Below, in pieces: positions 25,320-34,390 of a DNA stretch of 64,000 bases. Position 1 is the first letter of the stretch. Each line of letters opens with the position of its first letter. Where the stretch lies: positions 1 to 64,000 of the forward strand of contig CAZWGA010000014.1 of NCBI GenBank assembly GCA_964633285.1, written 5' to 3'. The notes beneath the pieces are model-generated. The model did not search any database, was not told the origin of the DNA, and saw only the letters and a program-made list of their open reading frames with translations. The DNA is from 20CM-2-55-15 sp964633285. Its GTDB lineage: Bacteria > Acidobacteriota > Terriglobia > 20CM-2-55-15. The position numbers were made by a program, and so were the translations under genes.

Positions 25320-26801
25320 CTAATCCCTGTGCTCACCCGCCGCGTGCGCGTCATCTCCGGGAGCGGGAGGGGTGGCTTTCTTTCTGGTACGCTTGGCCGT
25401 CCCACCTGCCGCAGCAGTTTTGCGTGGAGCAACCGTCTTGCGTTTCAGGCCTGAACTTGCGCGCCGTTTACGCGCAGGTTTTTCTTCCTCAGCGGCTGGT
25501 GTTGCTTCCGCGCTCTCCTGTTCGACGTCCTGTTGCGGTTCGGCGCCTTCCACAGAAGTGTCCGGGAATGCAGGCTGGGCCTCGATTTCCTGCGCTGGCG
25601 CCTGTTCCTCCACATCAAATGGGATTGCCGGCGATTCGATTGGACCTTCATCCATGGGCTTTGGCAGACGAGGCTGTTGTGAGAGCTGATTGCCCGGGAA
25701 GACTCGAAGGATGCCCTGACGATTTCGTTCGAGGCGGAACACTCCCGAGCGCTGCGCGGCTCGGACAATTTCAAGAAAACTGTGAAAGCCGTATCGATGC
25801 TCGTCGAATGTGGGCGCCGCATTCTTGATGAACTGTTTCACGTTGCGCAAATACATGGGCCAATGAGGCGCGATGTTGGAACTTTGAAAAGCCTCCTGAA
25901 TCGCACGTACGCCTTCTTCGGCCCGCACCGGCGCGGGCGGAGCCAGTGGAACGGGCTGTGGCTCTCCATTACCCTGGCCGTTAGGCGGCACGAACGCAGC
26001 TTCGGCAACAGGCGGCGCGACTTCTTCACCTTCAACCTGCGCCTGGTCCTTTAATTCCACGAGCAGGCTTCGATCCACCTGTTTCAGTTTCACAAACCCG
26101 GCGGCGGCCATTTTTTCAATGAAATCGCGGAAGGTGCTGGCACCGTAATCGCGTTCGGAAAAAGTGGAATCGAGTTGAAGCAGTGTGCTCTTCAGCAAAC
26201 CGAGTTGAGGCGAAACTTCGCGCTCCGACAAAACCTTTAGAGCACGGCGCACCAGCGGGAACGGCTTCGCAAGGTTACCATCACCGACAGCGGAGCGCGT
26301 TTTTTCAGCGGGCCGCCGCGGGCTGGACTGGGGTGCGATCAGATTCTCGTACGCAATGAATTCATGACAGTTCTTCTGAAGAATGATGCTCGTGAAAGAA
26401 CGGCCACCCACGACAAGCACTTTCTTGTCGTACTGCTTCAACTTTTCGACAAGCGCAATGAAATCGCTGTCGCCGCCCACAATAACGAAGGCATTAATGT
26501 GATTGCGCGTGAAGGCCATCTCAAGGGCATCGAGAGCAAGGTTGATATCCGCGCCGTTCTTGTCGCCGCCGGGAGTAAGATTCCGCTGCACCATCTGGAT
26601 CGCATGCTGCGTCATGCTGCGGCTGTGTTCGCCGGCGCGTTTCCAATCGCCATAAGCGATCTTCGTGACGACTTCGCCGCGTTCCTTAATGGCTTCAAGG
26701 ACGGCTCCGATATCAAAATGCCGGTTGAGTGTGCTTTTGACTCCGATCTCGATATTGTCGAAGTCGATGAATACGGCGAGCTTTAAACGGTCTTCAACCA
26801 T
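25320..26801 (-). CDS. NYN (PIN-like) nuclease domain with two OST-HTH/LOTUS domains
   Basis: A 493-residue protein. Residues 1-160 are a NYN domain with acidic residues in the expected places (VFIDFDNIEIG, GDKNGADINLALDAL, FVIVGGDSDFIALV). Two OST-HTH/LOTUS modules follow, at about 175-245 (FPLVRRALKVLSEREVSPQL) and 295-370 (GVRAIQEAFQSSNIAPHW). The tail from about 390 is acidic and then strongly basic (RKRRASSGLKRKTVAPRK), which suits nucleic-acid binding. The architecture parallels eukaryotic MARF1-like RNA nucleases. I infer an RNA-binding endoribonuclease; targets are unknown. Confidence 0.85.
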   Translation of the reverse strand: MVEDRLKLAVFIDFDNIEIGVKSTLNRHFDIGAVLEAIKERGEVVTKIAYGDWKRAGEHSRSMTQHAIQMVQRNLTPGGDKNGADINLALDALEMAFTRNHINAFVIVGGDSDFIALVEKLKQYDKKVLVVGGRSFTSIILQKNCHEFIAYENLIAPQSSPRRPAEKTRSAVGDGNLAKPFPLVRRALKVLSEREVSPQLGLLKSTLLQLDSTFSERDYGASTFRDFIEKMAAAGFVKLKQVDRSLLVELKDQAQVEGEEVAPPVAEAAFVPPNGQGNGEPQPVPLAPPAPVRAEEGVRAIQEAFQSSNIAPHWPMYLRNVKQFIKNAAPTFDEHRYGFHSFLEIVRAAQRSGVFRLERNRQGILRVFPGNQLSQQPRLPKPMDEGPIESPAIPFDVEEQAPAQEIEAQPAFPDTSVEGAEPQQDVEQESAEATPAAEEEKPARKRRASSGLKRKTVAPRKTAAAGGTAKRTRKKATPPAPGDDAHAAGEHRD

Positions 26802-26828
26802 GCTCTTCAGGATAGCATGCGTCTGATA

Positions 26829-26854
26829 AACACAAAGTCACAAAGACGCGAAGG
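26829..26854. repeat. Short 8-base tandem repeat
   Basis: CACAAAGT, CACAAAGA and CGCGAAGG follow each other at 26831-26854 in the 69-base spacer between the NYN gene and the zinc-ribbon gene. It is degenerate and short. Confidence 0.5.
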
Positions 26855-26870
26855 AAATGGGAAGCAGATG

Positions 26871-27347
26871 CTATTTCTTGAACAGATTATCGAAAGCGTT
26901 GCGAGCATCGGACGCCGAAGTGGGCGATGGGGCAGCGGCGCTTCCACCGCCGGAGTCTCGCGTTTCCCGCTCAATCGACATGCGGGGCATGAAGAATTCG
27001 CATTGATTCCGCAGATCTTTTTTGGTGATGCGTTCGGGAATGGGCTGCGTGCATTCGAATTGAGCAGCGGTATCAAAATGCCGGCAGTTCTTGCATGAAC
27101 GAAGGTCAGCTTTACACTTAGGGCACTGGCTGTCATTTTTGATTTCAACCGGTGGCGGAACAATGGCCCCGCAAAGCGCGCACCGCAGCACTTCCTGAAA
27201 GCTCGGCATCTTCATCGGCCGAGGCGCTTCCCGGGCTTTGGATCCGCGCGGACCACCCTTCGGTTTTTCGCGTGGTTTTTCTATTTCTCGTGGCTGGCCA
27301 TCGCGGTCTCGGTCCATGTAACCGCGGGAGCCGTACTTTCGGTCCAT
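26871..27347 (-). CDS. Zinc-ribbon protein of unknown function
   Basis: A 158-residue protein. The first 50 residues are highly charged and rich in Arg, Lys, Pro and Gly. The centre has a cysteine cluster suited to two zinc sites: LRCALCGAIV, SQCPKCKADL, SCKNCRHFD, then single cysteines in FECTQ and QCEFF. The C-terminus is low-complexity and ends in NAFDNLFKK. I do not recognise the family. It lies directly upstream of the NYN/OST-HTH gene on the same strand with a 69-base gap, so a shared role in RNA metabolism is possible but unproven. Confidence 0.7.
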   Translation of the reverse strand: MDRKYGSRGYMDRDRDGQPREIEKPREKPKGGPRGSKAREAPRPMKMPSFQEVLRCALCGAIVPPPVEIKNDSQCPKCKADLRSCKNCRHFDTAAQFECTQPIPERITKKDLRNQCEFFMPRMSIERETRDSGGGSAAAPSPTSASDARNAFDNLFKK

Positions 27348-27450
27348 AGATTATTTAGAAAAGAGAGAAAACCCCAGTGTCTTATCTTGGTACGGTGGTC
27401 CTGTAGATAAGGTTACAGACCGTTAAAACATCAATATGTAAAAAAGGTAT

Positions 27451-30171
27451 CTAATTTTCGCTAAATCTTGCGGTGGCAGGGCTCTGTTCGCGCCGTTCAT
27501 CGGCCGACAGCATCTGGACCTCTTCGCGCAAGGCGTCCGTCATTACGGAATACGGATCTGAAGCCCGGGCAAACTTTCCAGGATGGATGGGAGTTCCAAA
27601 ATGGTACTCGATGGGATGCAATCGAAAACTACCGCCTCGCGGCCAGGCTTCAAAAGATCCTCGAATGCCGACCGGTACGATGGGCACGCCGAGTTCGAAC
27701 GCCAGAATGGCCGCGCCTTTCTTGAATTCCTCAACGTGACCATCAATCGAGCGTGTTCCTTCCGGAAAAATCAACAGGGCCCGGCCATGTTTTAAACCGG
27801 TGGCGCCAACCTGCATTGCCTTAACGAGATTGACATTGGGATCGATCGCAACGATGTTGCACATCTGCGCAATGCGGCGCGACAGCGCGCTCGCCCAGTA
27901 GTCGCTGTAACCCAGAATAAAGATGTTGTAGATCACACGCCGCGGAAGCAGCGATACAAGCAGCGGGCCATCCAGGAAAGACTCGTGATTCGGACAAATG
28001 ATGAAGGGCAACTTTTCCGGAAGATTCTCCAGGCCGTAATAACGGAGGGGAAACAGCGCGCGAGCCAATGTACGCAGGCTCCACATGGCGACGACCCACA
28101 CCGGATTCAGCAGAAGTCTTCTTTTGAAAATGTAGTGCTTGTTCAGACTGCCGGCCGGAGCGGTTTCGAGAATCTCTTTCCACGAACGCCCGACTGAGGT
28201 TTCGGATATGGATGCTGTTTCGAATGCATCGATTAATTCGCCGAGCGTGAAAATCCGTGTGGCATCGTGTTCGTCGATGTGCGTGCCGAGTTGCGCTTCG
28301 GCAAGGCCAAGCAGTTCGACTCGAGCCAGCGAGTCAAAACCGAGATCGAGTTCAATATTCATCGAAGGATCGAGCGCACCCACATCCGTCCTGGATTCCC
28401 GGACAAGCTGTGCAATGACGGAACCGGCGCGCTCCCGGAATCGGGGATGATCTTCTCCACGTGGCCGTTCAGGCTGCGCTTTCCGCCGTTCTGCTTCTTC
28501 CTGCTGAATCTCGAAGCGCTTCAGCTTTCGAGTCACCGTGCGGGGAAAGGGTTCGTTGCGCACCGACAGAGAATGAATCCGGTAATACGGCGGCACGCGT
28601 TTGGACAAATTCTCGATCTCAAACCGGATCATTTCCATAATGGCTGTCTGCCCGCGCCGCCGAAATTCATCCAGATCCGGAACGATGATTGCATGAACAG
28701 TTTCGCCGGTGGGTGTATCCTCTTCGCCGGGCATACCCAGCACGCAGATTTCTTTCACAAACGGCGATTGCGAGTAGTGCGTTTCCAGTTCTTCGGGATA
28801 AACATTTTTGCCGTTGTCGAGGACGATCACGTCTTTGATGCGGCCTGTGATCGAAAGCTGTCCTTCGGCATCGATGAATCCGAGATCGCCCGTTTTCAGC
28901 CAGCCGTCCTGAATCGTTGCCGCCGTTTCCTCCGGACTGCGGTAATAACCCTTCATCACGCTCGGCCCGCGAAGCCGGACTTCGCCAATACCTTCGCCGT
29001 CCGGCGAATCGATGCGCACATCGAGCCCGCGGATCGGCTTCCCAACCGTGCCGATGCGATTGTCGCCAACGGGAGTAATCGTTGCCGCGGCCGTCGTCTC
29101 GGTCAATCCATACGATTGCAGCATCGTATAGCCCAGGTCACTGAAATCCCGCGCAATCCGTGGATCGAAATGCGAACCCCCGCACGCGAACATCTGCAAA
29201 CCCGGGCCGATCGTCTGATGAATCCTTGAAAAGAACTTCCGGGCCAGCGCCGGGTTCCGAGTGCGACGGGACAATCGCTTCAGGAATGAAAACGCCGTTC
29301 GGGCCGGAAGAGACTGCGAAGCAACCTGCGAGAAGATGCGCTTGTGAAGAATGTAAAAAAACTGCGGGACACAGACGAATAACGTGATGCGATGTTTGTG
29401 AAATGCTTCGATGATGCGTTGCGGCGAGATCGAGGAGAGAAAGACGACGCCGGCGCCCGCGCACAGAGGACCCAGGCCGTTCGCAATCAGCGCAAGAACG
29501 TGAGAAAACGGAAGAACGGATAGGATGCGGTGGTCGGGCGAGAGTTCCAGCATCTCGATGGCGCCGCGGATTTCATGATTCAAGTTGTCGTATGTGAGTT
29601 CGACACCCTTCGGATTGCCTGTTGTGCCGGACGTATAAACAATGATGGCTGTGTCGTGAGCGGTGAACGCGGGTATCAAACCTGCGACTGCTGAATCGGC
29701 CCGGTATGTAGTCGCGGGTTTGATACCCGCGTTCACAACGTCGCAGGAAATCTCCGCAGAAACCGTCTTCGCCTTTTCCCAATTCGCGTCATCCGCAAAG
29801 ATGAGTTTGCATCCCGCGTGATTGGCAATAAGGACGAGAGAATTCTCCGGAAGCGTCGTCGCCAGTGGAACCGTGATCACCCCGATTCGCATCGCGCCGA
29901 GAAGAACAAACACCCATTCCGGGATGTTCTCCATGAGGATTCCAATGCGATCGCCTTTTTGAATTCCGCTAGCGGTGAGAGCAGATGCGATGTGCTGGGC
30001 CTGATTCAGGACATCGGCGTATCGATATTCATCAACTCGATCCTGATGATCGGCCGCGAAAGCGATTTTTTCGGGAAACTGTTTCGACCAGTCTTCGATG
30101 CGTTCGAAGATCCAATTCGGGGATGGCGGATCAACCACAGCCGTCCCCGAAACGTCCGTGAGAAAGCCCAT
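27451..30171 (-). CDS. Acyl-CoA/ACP ligase, carrier domain and PlsC-type acyltransferase in one chain
   Basis: A 906-residue protein. An AMP-binding ligase occupies about 1-560 (P-loop YTSGTTGNPKG at 179-189, SYGLTET, and KTGDLGFIDAEG). A phosphopantetheine carrier follows near 590-665 with the attachment serine in GFDSLARVEL. A PlsC-like acyltransferase forms the last 220 residues (NHESFLDG as the HX4D box and FPEGTRS). It could activate a fatty acid, hold it on its own carrier and transfer it to a lyso-lipid, like a self-contained Aas. Residues 147-170, just before the P-loop, are encoded by a hairpin element. The product lipid is unknown. Confidence 0.85.
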   Translation of the reverse strand: MGFLTDVSGTAVVDPPSPNWIFERIEDWSKQFPEKIAFAADHQDRVDEYRYADVLNQAQHIASALTASGIQKGDRIGILMENIPEWVFVLLGAMRIGVITVPLATTLPENSLVLIANHAGCKLIFADDANWEKAKTVSAEISCDVVNAGIKPATTYRADSAVAGLIPAFTAHDTAIIVYTSGTTGNPKGVELTYDNLNHEIRGAIEMLELSPDHRILSVLPFSHVLALIANGLGPLCAGAGVVFLSSISPQRIIEAFHKHRITLFVCVPQFFYILHKRIFSQVASQSLPARTAFSFLKRLSRRTRNPALARKFFSRIHQTIGPGLQMFACGGSHFDPRIARDFSDLGYTMLQSYGLTETTAAATITPVGDNRIGTVGKPIRGLDVRIDSPDGEGIGEVRLRGPSVMKGYYRSPEETAATIQDGWLKTGDLGFIDAEGQLSITGRIKDVIVLDNGKNVYPEELETHYSQSPFVKEICVLGMPGEEDTPTGETVHAIIVPDLDEFRRRGQTAIMEMIRFEIENLSKRVPPYYRIHSLSVRNEPFPRTVTRKLKRFEIQQEEAERRKAQPERPRGEDHPRFRERAGSVIAQLVRESRTDVGALDPSMNIELDLGFDSLARVELLGLAEAQLGTHIDEHDATRIFTLGELIDAFETASISETSVGRSWKEILETAPAGSLNKHYIFKRRLLLNPVWVVAMWSLRTLARALFPLRYYGLENLPEKLPFIICPNHESFLDGPLLVSLLPRRVIYNIFILGYSDYWASALSRRIAQMCNIVAIDPNVNLVKAMQVGATGLKHGRALLIFPEGTRSIDGHVEEFKKGAAILAFELGVPIVPVGIRGSFEAWPRGGSFRLHPIEYHFGTPIHPGKFARASDPYSVMTDALREEVQMLSADERREQSPATARFSEN
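29663..29736. repeat. Inverted-repeat element inside the acyl ligase gene
   Basis: Two 26-base arms (29663-29688 and 29711-29736, one mismatch) flank a 22-base loop. The arm core GCGGGTATCAAAC is closely related to the core of the hairpin at 55179-55280. The element stays in frame and encodes residues 147-170 of the ligase, a linker before the adenylate-forming P-loop. Confidence 0.85.
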
Positions 30172-30201
30172 GCCGGTAGCATAACGCTACTGGGCGCGAG
30201 C

Positions 30202-33054
30202 TTAATACGGGAGAATCCGGAGACTGAGAACCTTCAGGGGCTTGCGGCTTGGCGGAGGATCCGTGAGACCTATGGAGGTAATCAAGTCCGTGCTCCAGCA
30301 ATGATCGTACGAAATGCCGTTGCCGCCGCCGCCGTTCCAATGGAACGTCGGCTGGCCCAGTGAGCTCAGCAGCACGTCCTGATGATTACGATCGTTCCAG
30401 ATCTTGGCATCCCACATTTGTCCGACAATTTGACCGTTGCCGCCGCCGTTAAACTCCATCACACCGTCACCGACAACCAGCACCAGTCCGTACCACGTAA
30501 AGTTTCCACTCATGTGCAGCGTGCCCGTGACGACAAGGATGCCCTTACCGCTACCGTTGCCGCTCAGAGTCAGATCGCCGTCCACATAAGTGATGGAAGA
30601 CCGCACAGTGCTGCCCGGATCGAACGTGCCGACATTCGACGAGTCGTAATAGTGCGCTCCAGGGGCAACTTTGATCTGGTCGATTAACCACTTCAGTCCG
30701 TCCGGCGTCGTCATGGTCTCGCCGAGCGAGTCATGACCGTTTTGGACGGAGGGAGTACCTCCGGAGCCGGTGTAGTGATCCGGTCTGGGAAGAGAATCGA
30801 TAATGGTTTGCACGGAGTGAGTGGGGGGGCTGGCATTGGGATCATCGTAACCATCAATAGCCGGATGATCCGGCTGCGGGTTGGTGGTACAAGCGTCCGC
30901 TCCGGTGATTGTGAAATTCATGGAATTCGGCATGGCATCGATTTGCGGACTGGGGCCATCGAGCGTGAGCGCCCCTCCATCGGCAAAACCCAGAACCGGA
31001 GTGGCGACCTCCATTTGCAGCATCGAACGCGCACCCTGACGGGTTTGCGCCATCGAAGTCAACAACCACACTTTGCCGAACCTGGTCCCGCCGCTGATCT
31101 GCGATGTAGCGACGGCGCCGCTGCCGTGACCTCCGGTGGGATTGATCGTGACAGTAGGATTACTCGTATAGCCCGATCCACCTGCAGTGACGTCGATGTG
31201 GTCGACGTAATAGATCGTGCTGGAGCTCGTCGTCACTGTTGCGACTGCGGCCGCTCCGCTGCCTCCACCGCCGGTCAGTTGAACGGTTGGCGCACTCGTA
31301 TAGTTTGCGCCTCCGTTATCAACGATGATTGCGTCAACGTATCGATTGACAGTGTGTGTCGTCTGAATGGTCGCCGTGGCCATAGCGCCCATTCCGCCGC
31401 CGCCGTTAATGCTCACAGTCGGCGCAGAGGTATAGCTGTTTCCTCCGTCGGTCAACGTGATTCCAGTAATACCCACATTGCCGATGTTTGCCGTCACACT
31501 TGGACCGGAGACTGCAGTACCCGAACCGTTACCAAACGTCACCGTGGGCGCTGAGGTGTAGCCTGCGCCTCCCGAATCCAGAACGATCGATTGCACGCGA
31601 GCCCCAAATGTCACGTTGACACCAACACCGCAATCGGTCCAACTGCTTGCTCCGAGAGTTAAGGTCGAAGAAGCAGAGTATGGCGATGCCGCTGTATAAG
31701 CCGAAGTGTCATAGCCCGGATTCTCAATGGTGCAACATGCCGATCCGGATAGCGGTGTTTTGTCGTTTGCCGACTGGACGAACAGAGTCCCCGAAAACGA
31801 ACGATTTCCAAGAGCGATGCTGACTCCCGATTTCTGATCAATCGGACTATAACCGTTATGTGAATTCAATGGATTGGTGCAGTTATTCGTAACCGAAAAT
31901 GCATACACGCACGATGGAGAGCCGCCGAGGACGGTGTGCGCCTGGGCGGCCGTCGTGGAGCCGCTGGGACTGAAAGAAACGGTCGGCGGACTTCCCATGG
32001 GATAACACTTGCTGCCGGCAGTAAAAGAAGTCAGTGAAGTCACGGGCGCTCCCGTCGAGAAATTAATTGTAGCGGCGGCGCCCATGCCGCCTCCTCCGGA
32101 AAAGGAGACGGTAGGAGCGCTTGTATAGCCACTCCCGTAGGCGGTCAGCGTGACGGTATCGACATAGCCGTTATCAATGGTAGTCGGATGTGTCGACGCA
32201 TGTGCCGTAGCTCCGACTCCCCCGCCGCCGACAAGTGCAACGTCCGGAGCGCTTGTGTAATTCGTGCCACCGGTACTCACGGAAATTGCAGTGACCACAC
32301 CGTTCGAAGTGGTCACTGAAGTTGTCACCGCAGTCGCCATGGCGCCGCTGCCCGCGCCGCCGCTGAAACTGATCGTCGGCACGGTTGAATAACCCGACCC
32401 CGAGGTAATCACGCTGATCGAAGTCACTCCGCCGATCGGCTGGCATCCTGTGGTGTATCCGGTTGGAGTGGACATCTGGTTCGTTCCGGTCCAACACGTC
32501 TGGTCCGTACTCGACACGCTGCCGTTAACGGGATACGGCGTCATGTTATTTCCCTTAAGAGAGATTCTTGTCCACTTCAGATCGAGAGGATTCGTCAGAT
32601 TCCACGGAGCAGACGATGACGCGTGATCGTCAACATAGCTCAACCAACTCGTGCCGGAAGCAATCGTCGTGCAGGGAACTCCCGGCGTGCCTGCTGGAAT
32701 GCCTAGCACATGTTCCTGGCAGAGTTCGGTATCGAAATATGCATTTGAAGAATCCCAGGGTTTTACCGTTGAATAGTCCGAAACGATGTAAATGATGTTT
32801 GCTGCGCCGTTCGCAGGAAGCAGCGTCGGCGCAACAATGTTGTGCGTCGCAGGCTGGATGCGGTCGCGCGCTTCCTGAAGACCGGCGAGCGCGGCATAGA
32901 CCGCGCCTTGCTTATCGCGGTAATTGGAATTGATCGACGTTTCCATGTTCGTGGAATACATCATTCCCAATCCGACAACACTCAGGAGGAGCAGCGCAAA
33001 CAACGCGATCAGCATTGCCACTCCACGTTCACTCTTCCTTGAGACTGAATGCAT
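30202..33054 (-). CDS. PilX-like minor pilin, enlarged by Gly-rich repeats
   Basis: A 950-residue protein. The N-terminus has a PilX-type leader and pilin helix (ERGVAMLIALFALLLLSVV, then a coiled stretch with AALAGLQEARDR). Residues about 210-680 carry seven clear and one degenerate copies of a roughly 40-residue repeat built around GSGYTSAPTVSFSGGGG. The last third (for example SGKGILVVTGTLHMSGNF) looks like a right-handed beta-helix. Typical PilX proteins are about 200 residues, so this is probably a surface-exposed tip or adhesin-like component of a type IV pilus. It is last in the minor-pilin operon. Confidence 0.78.
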   Translation of the reverse strand: MHSVSRKSERGVAMLIALFALLLLSVVGLGMMYSTNMETSINSNYRDKQGAVYAALAGLQEARDRIQPATHNIVAPTLLPANGAANIIYIVSDYSTVKPWDSSNAYFDTELCQEHVLGIPAGTPGVPCTTIASGTSWLSYVDDHASSSAPWNLTNPLDLKWTRISLKGNNMTPYPVNGSVSSTDQTCWTGTNQMSTPTGYTTGCQPIGGVTSISVITSGSGYSTVPTISFSGGAGSGAMATAVTTSVTTSNGVVTAISVSTGGTNYTSAPDVALVGGGGVGATAHASTHPTTIDNGYVDTVTLTAYGSGYTSAPTVSFSGGGGMGAAATINFSTGAPVTSLTSFTAGSKCYPMGSPPTVSFSPSGSTTAAQAHTVLGGSPSCVYAFSVTNNCTNPLNSHNGYSPIDQKSGVSIALGNRSFSGTLFVQSANDKTPLSGSACCTIENPGYDTSAYTAASPYSASSTLTLGASSWTDCGVGVNVTFGARVQSIVLDSGGAGYTSAPTVTFGNGSGTAVSGPSVTANIGNVGITGITLTDGGNSYTSAPTVSINGGGGMGAMATATIQTTHTVNRYVDAIIVDNGGANYTSAPTVQLTGGGGSGAAAVATVTTSSSTIYYVDHIDVTAGGSGYTSNPTVTINPTGGHGSGAVATSQISGGTRFGKVWLLTSMAQTRQGARSMLQMEVATPVLGFADGGALTLDGPSPQIDAMPNSMNFTITGADACTTNPQPDHPAIDGYDDPNASPPTHSVQTIIDSLPRPDHYTGSGGTPSVQNGHDSLGETMTTPDGLKWLIDQIKVAPGAHYYDSSNVGTFDPGSTVRSSITYVDGDLTLSGNGSGKGILVVTGTLHMSGNFTWYGLVLVVGDGVMEFNGGGNGQIVGQMWDAKIWNDRNHQDVLLSSLGQPTFHWNGGGGNGISYDHCWSTDLITSIGLTDPPPSRKPLKVLSLRILPY

Positions 33055-33075
33055 AGCTTTATCCTTCCGTTTCCT

Positions 33076-33810
33076 TTACTGGCAGCTTGTCTGGAACCCG
33101 ATGGCTGCCTGCGAACAGTTATTCAACCGGACAGTTGTGATCAAGCTTGTTACGGGTTTCTGGCGCGTTTGAGGATCAACGACCGAGGCCTGCAAAGTAA
33201 GAATGGCTTGAATCGTATCCACGGTTGCCATCGTGGTTCCGCTTGCAGTGGAAATCGTTACGGGCAGACCGATGGCAGCGCCGTTGTTGAATGCGGAGAA
33301 TATCGTTGTGTTCTGCACACCCTGCACTTCGACCTGATACGCCGGCGAGGGTTGCCCGTTGAGTGGATCACCATCGACCTTGGTCACCTGACTCCGCTTC
33401 AGGCATGGACAGTTGTTCGCGGTGCTGGTGTCGAGATGGTACTGAATAACGGAGATCGTCCCGCTGTTGTCGACATCGCCCTCGAACCACAGGTCGCCGG
33501 TGTCCACTTTTACCAAACCCGCTGCGGCATGATGGTCGTTCTTTCTGGGGTTCTGCGTGAGCATCGAGGGATCCATGTTGCGAGGGTTTGGATAACCCGC
33601 CTGCCGCATGTCTCGAGCCATTTGATCCATGAACTCCCGGGCTTCCTGGAACATGTCGACTTTGGTTTGCTCCGCCGACGACCGCTGTGTTGTCAACTGA
33701 ATCACCTGGAAAATCGCTCCGGAGATGGCAAGAACGATGACAAGCACGATCATCAATTCCATCAGCGAAAACCCGCGAACCGAATTTCGGACAGGAAACT
33801 TCTTAGACAT
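33076..33810 (-). CDS. PilW-like minor pilin
   Basis: A 244-residue prepilin with the class III leader cleavage site G/FSLMELMIVLVIV and the conserved glutamate at +5. The rest is a pilin-like globular domain (EFMDQMARDMRQAGYPN is the usual PilW segment) with two cysteines near the end. It is expected to join the type IV pilus or pseudopilus initiation complex in the inner membrane. It sits third in the operon, 19 bases after the pilV-like gene and 21 bases before the pilX-like gene. Confidence 0.85.
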   Translation of the reverse strand: MSKKFPVRNSVRGFSLMELMIVLVIVLAISGAIFQVIQLTTQRSSAEQTKVDMFQEAREFMDQMARDMRQAGYPNPRNMDPSMLTQNPRKNDHHAAAGLVKVDTGDLWFEGDVDNSGTISVIQYHLDTSTANNCPCLKRSQVTKVDGDPLNGQPSPAYQVEVQGVQNTTIFSAFNNGAAIGLPVTISTASGTTMATVDTIQAILTLQASVVDPQTRQKPVTSLITTVRLNNCSQAAIGFQTSCQ

Positions 33811-33829
33811 ATATTGATTTTGTTGCCGA

Positions 33830-34390
33830 TTAGTTCCCCGACATCACCCGCAATGTCGTCGGGGCGGAAAAGAATCTGTTTCCTTCACCGTGCCCCTGTA
33901 ATTTGGCTCCAACCGTAAGCAAGTAGGTGTTCGTTGCGCCGTAGCCGCCAACCACATCAATGTGCCATCTCACATCGTAGGTGCCTTGAACCTTGCCTGT
34001 ACTTGAACATGGTGTGCTCACCACGTAATTCATGTAAAAACCGGCAGGCGGGCTCGCTTCGGTGTAGTCGATGTTGGCGCCGCTCAATTGAGCGCCGGCG
34101 ACGCCGGTATTGGGCACGGATGTATCGACAGTCCAGGTATGACCGGTGCAATCCGTCAACGTTGATGAACCGATTCCGATAAGCGTGGAGTTGATCTGTT
34201 CGAGAATCGAAGTCGCCAGCATGGTCTGTGTGCTGTCGATTTTGTTGCGATTGTTGAGAGCAATCGCGTTGATGATCAGTGCCAGCATGCTGACCGACCC
34301 GATGACAAGGATCGCCGCTGCCATCAGAGTTTCGATCATCGTTATGCCGGCTTCGGAGTGTCTGCGTTTCTTAAGTTTGTTTTTTTTCAT
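33830..34390 (-). CDS. PilV-like minor pilin
   Basis: A 186-residue prepilin with a long basic leader (KKNKLKKRRHSEAG), cleavage before ITMIETLMAAAILV and glutamate at +5. The mature part has the short PilV-type globular domain with a probable disulphide pair (cysteines in LTDCTG and STPCSS). It starts within the last four bases of the fimT-like gene, so the two are translationally coupled. It is probably a minor component of the type IV pilus. Confidence 0.83.
   Translation of the reverse strand: MKKNKLKKRRHSEAGITMIETLMAAAILVIGSVSMLALIINAIALNNRNKIDSTQTMLATSILEQINSTLIGIGSSTLTDCTGHTWTVDTSVPNTGVAGAQLSGANIDYTEASPPAGFYMNYVVSTPCSSTGKVQGTYDVRWHIDVVGGYGATNTYLLTVGAKLQGHGEGNRFFSAPTTLRVMSGN

Noticed and set aside
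27395..27430. TTACAG and TTAAAA near 27400 as a Pho box
   Set aside because: The spacing is ten bases, not eleven, and the neighbours have no link to phosphate.
28267..29229. 320-residue plus-strand open frame
   Set aside because: Antisense to the AMP-binding domain of the acyl ligase; no domain seen.
30202..33054. CRISPR-like or satellite DNA from the repeats in the pilX-like gene
   Set aside because: The repeats are protein-level, of unequal length and diverged in DNA; they are part of a long coding frame.
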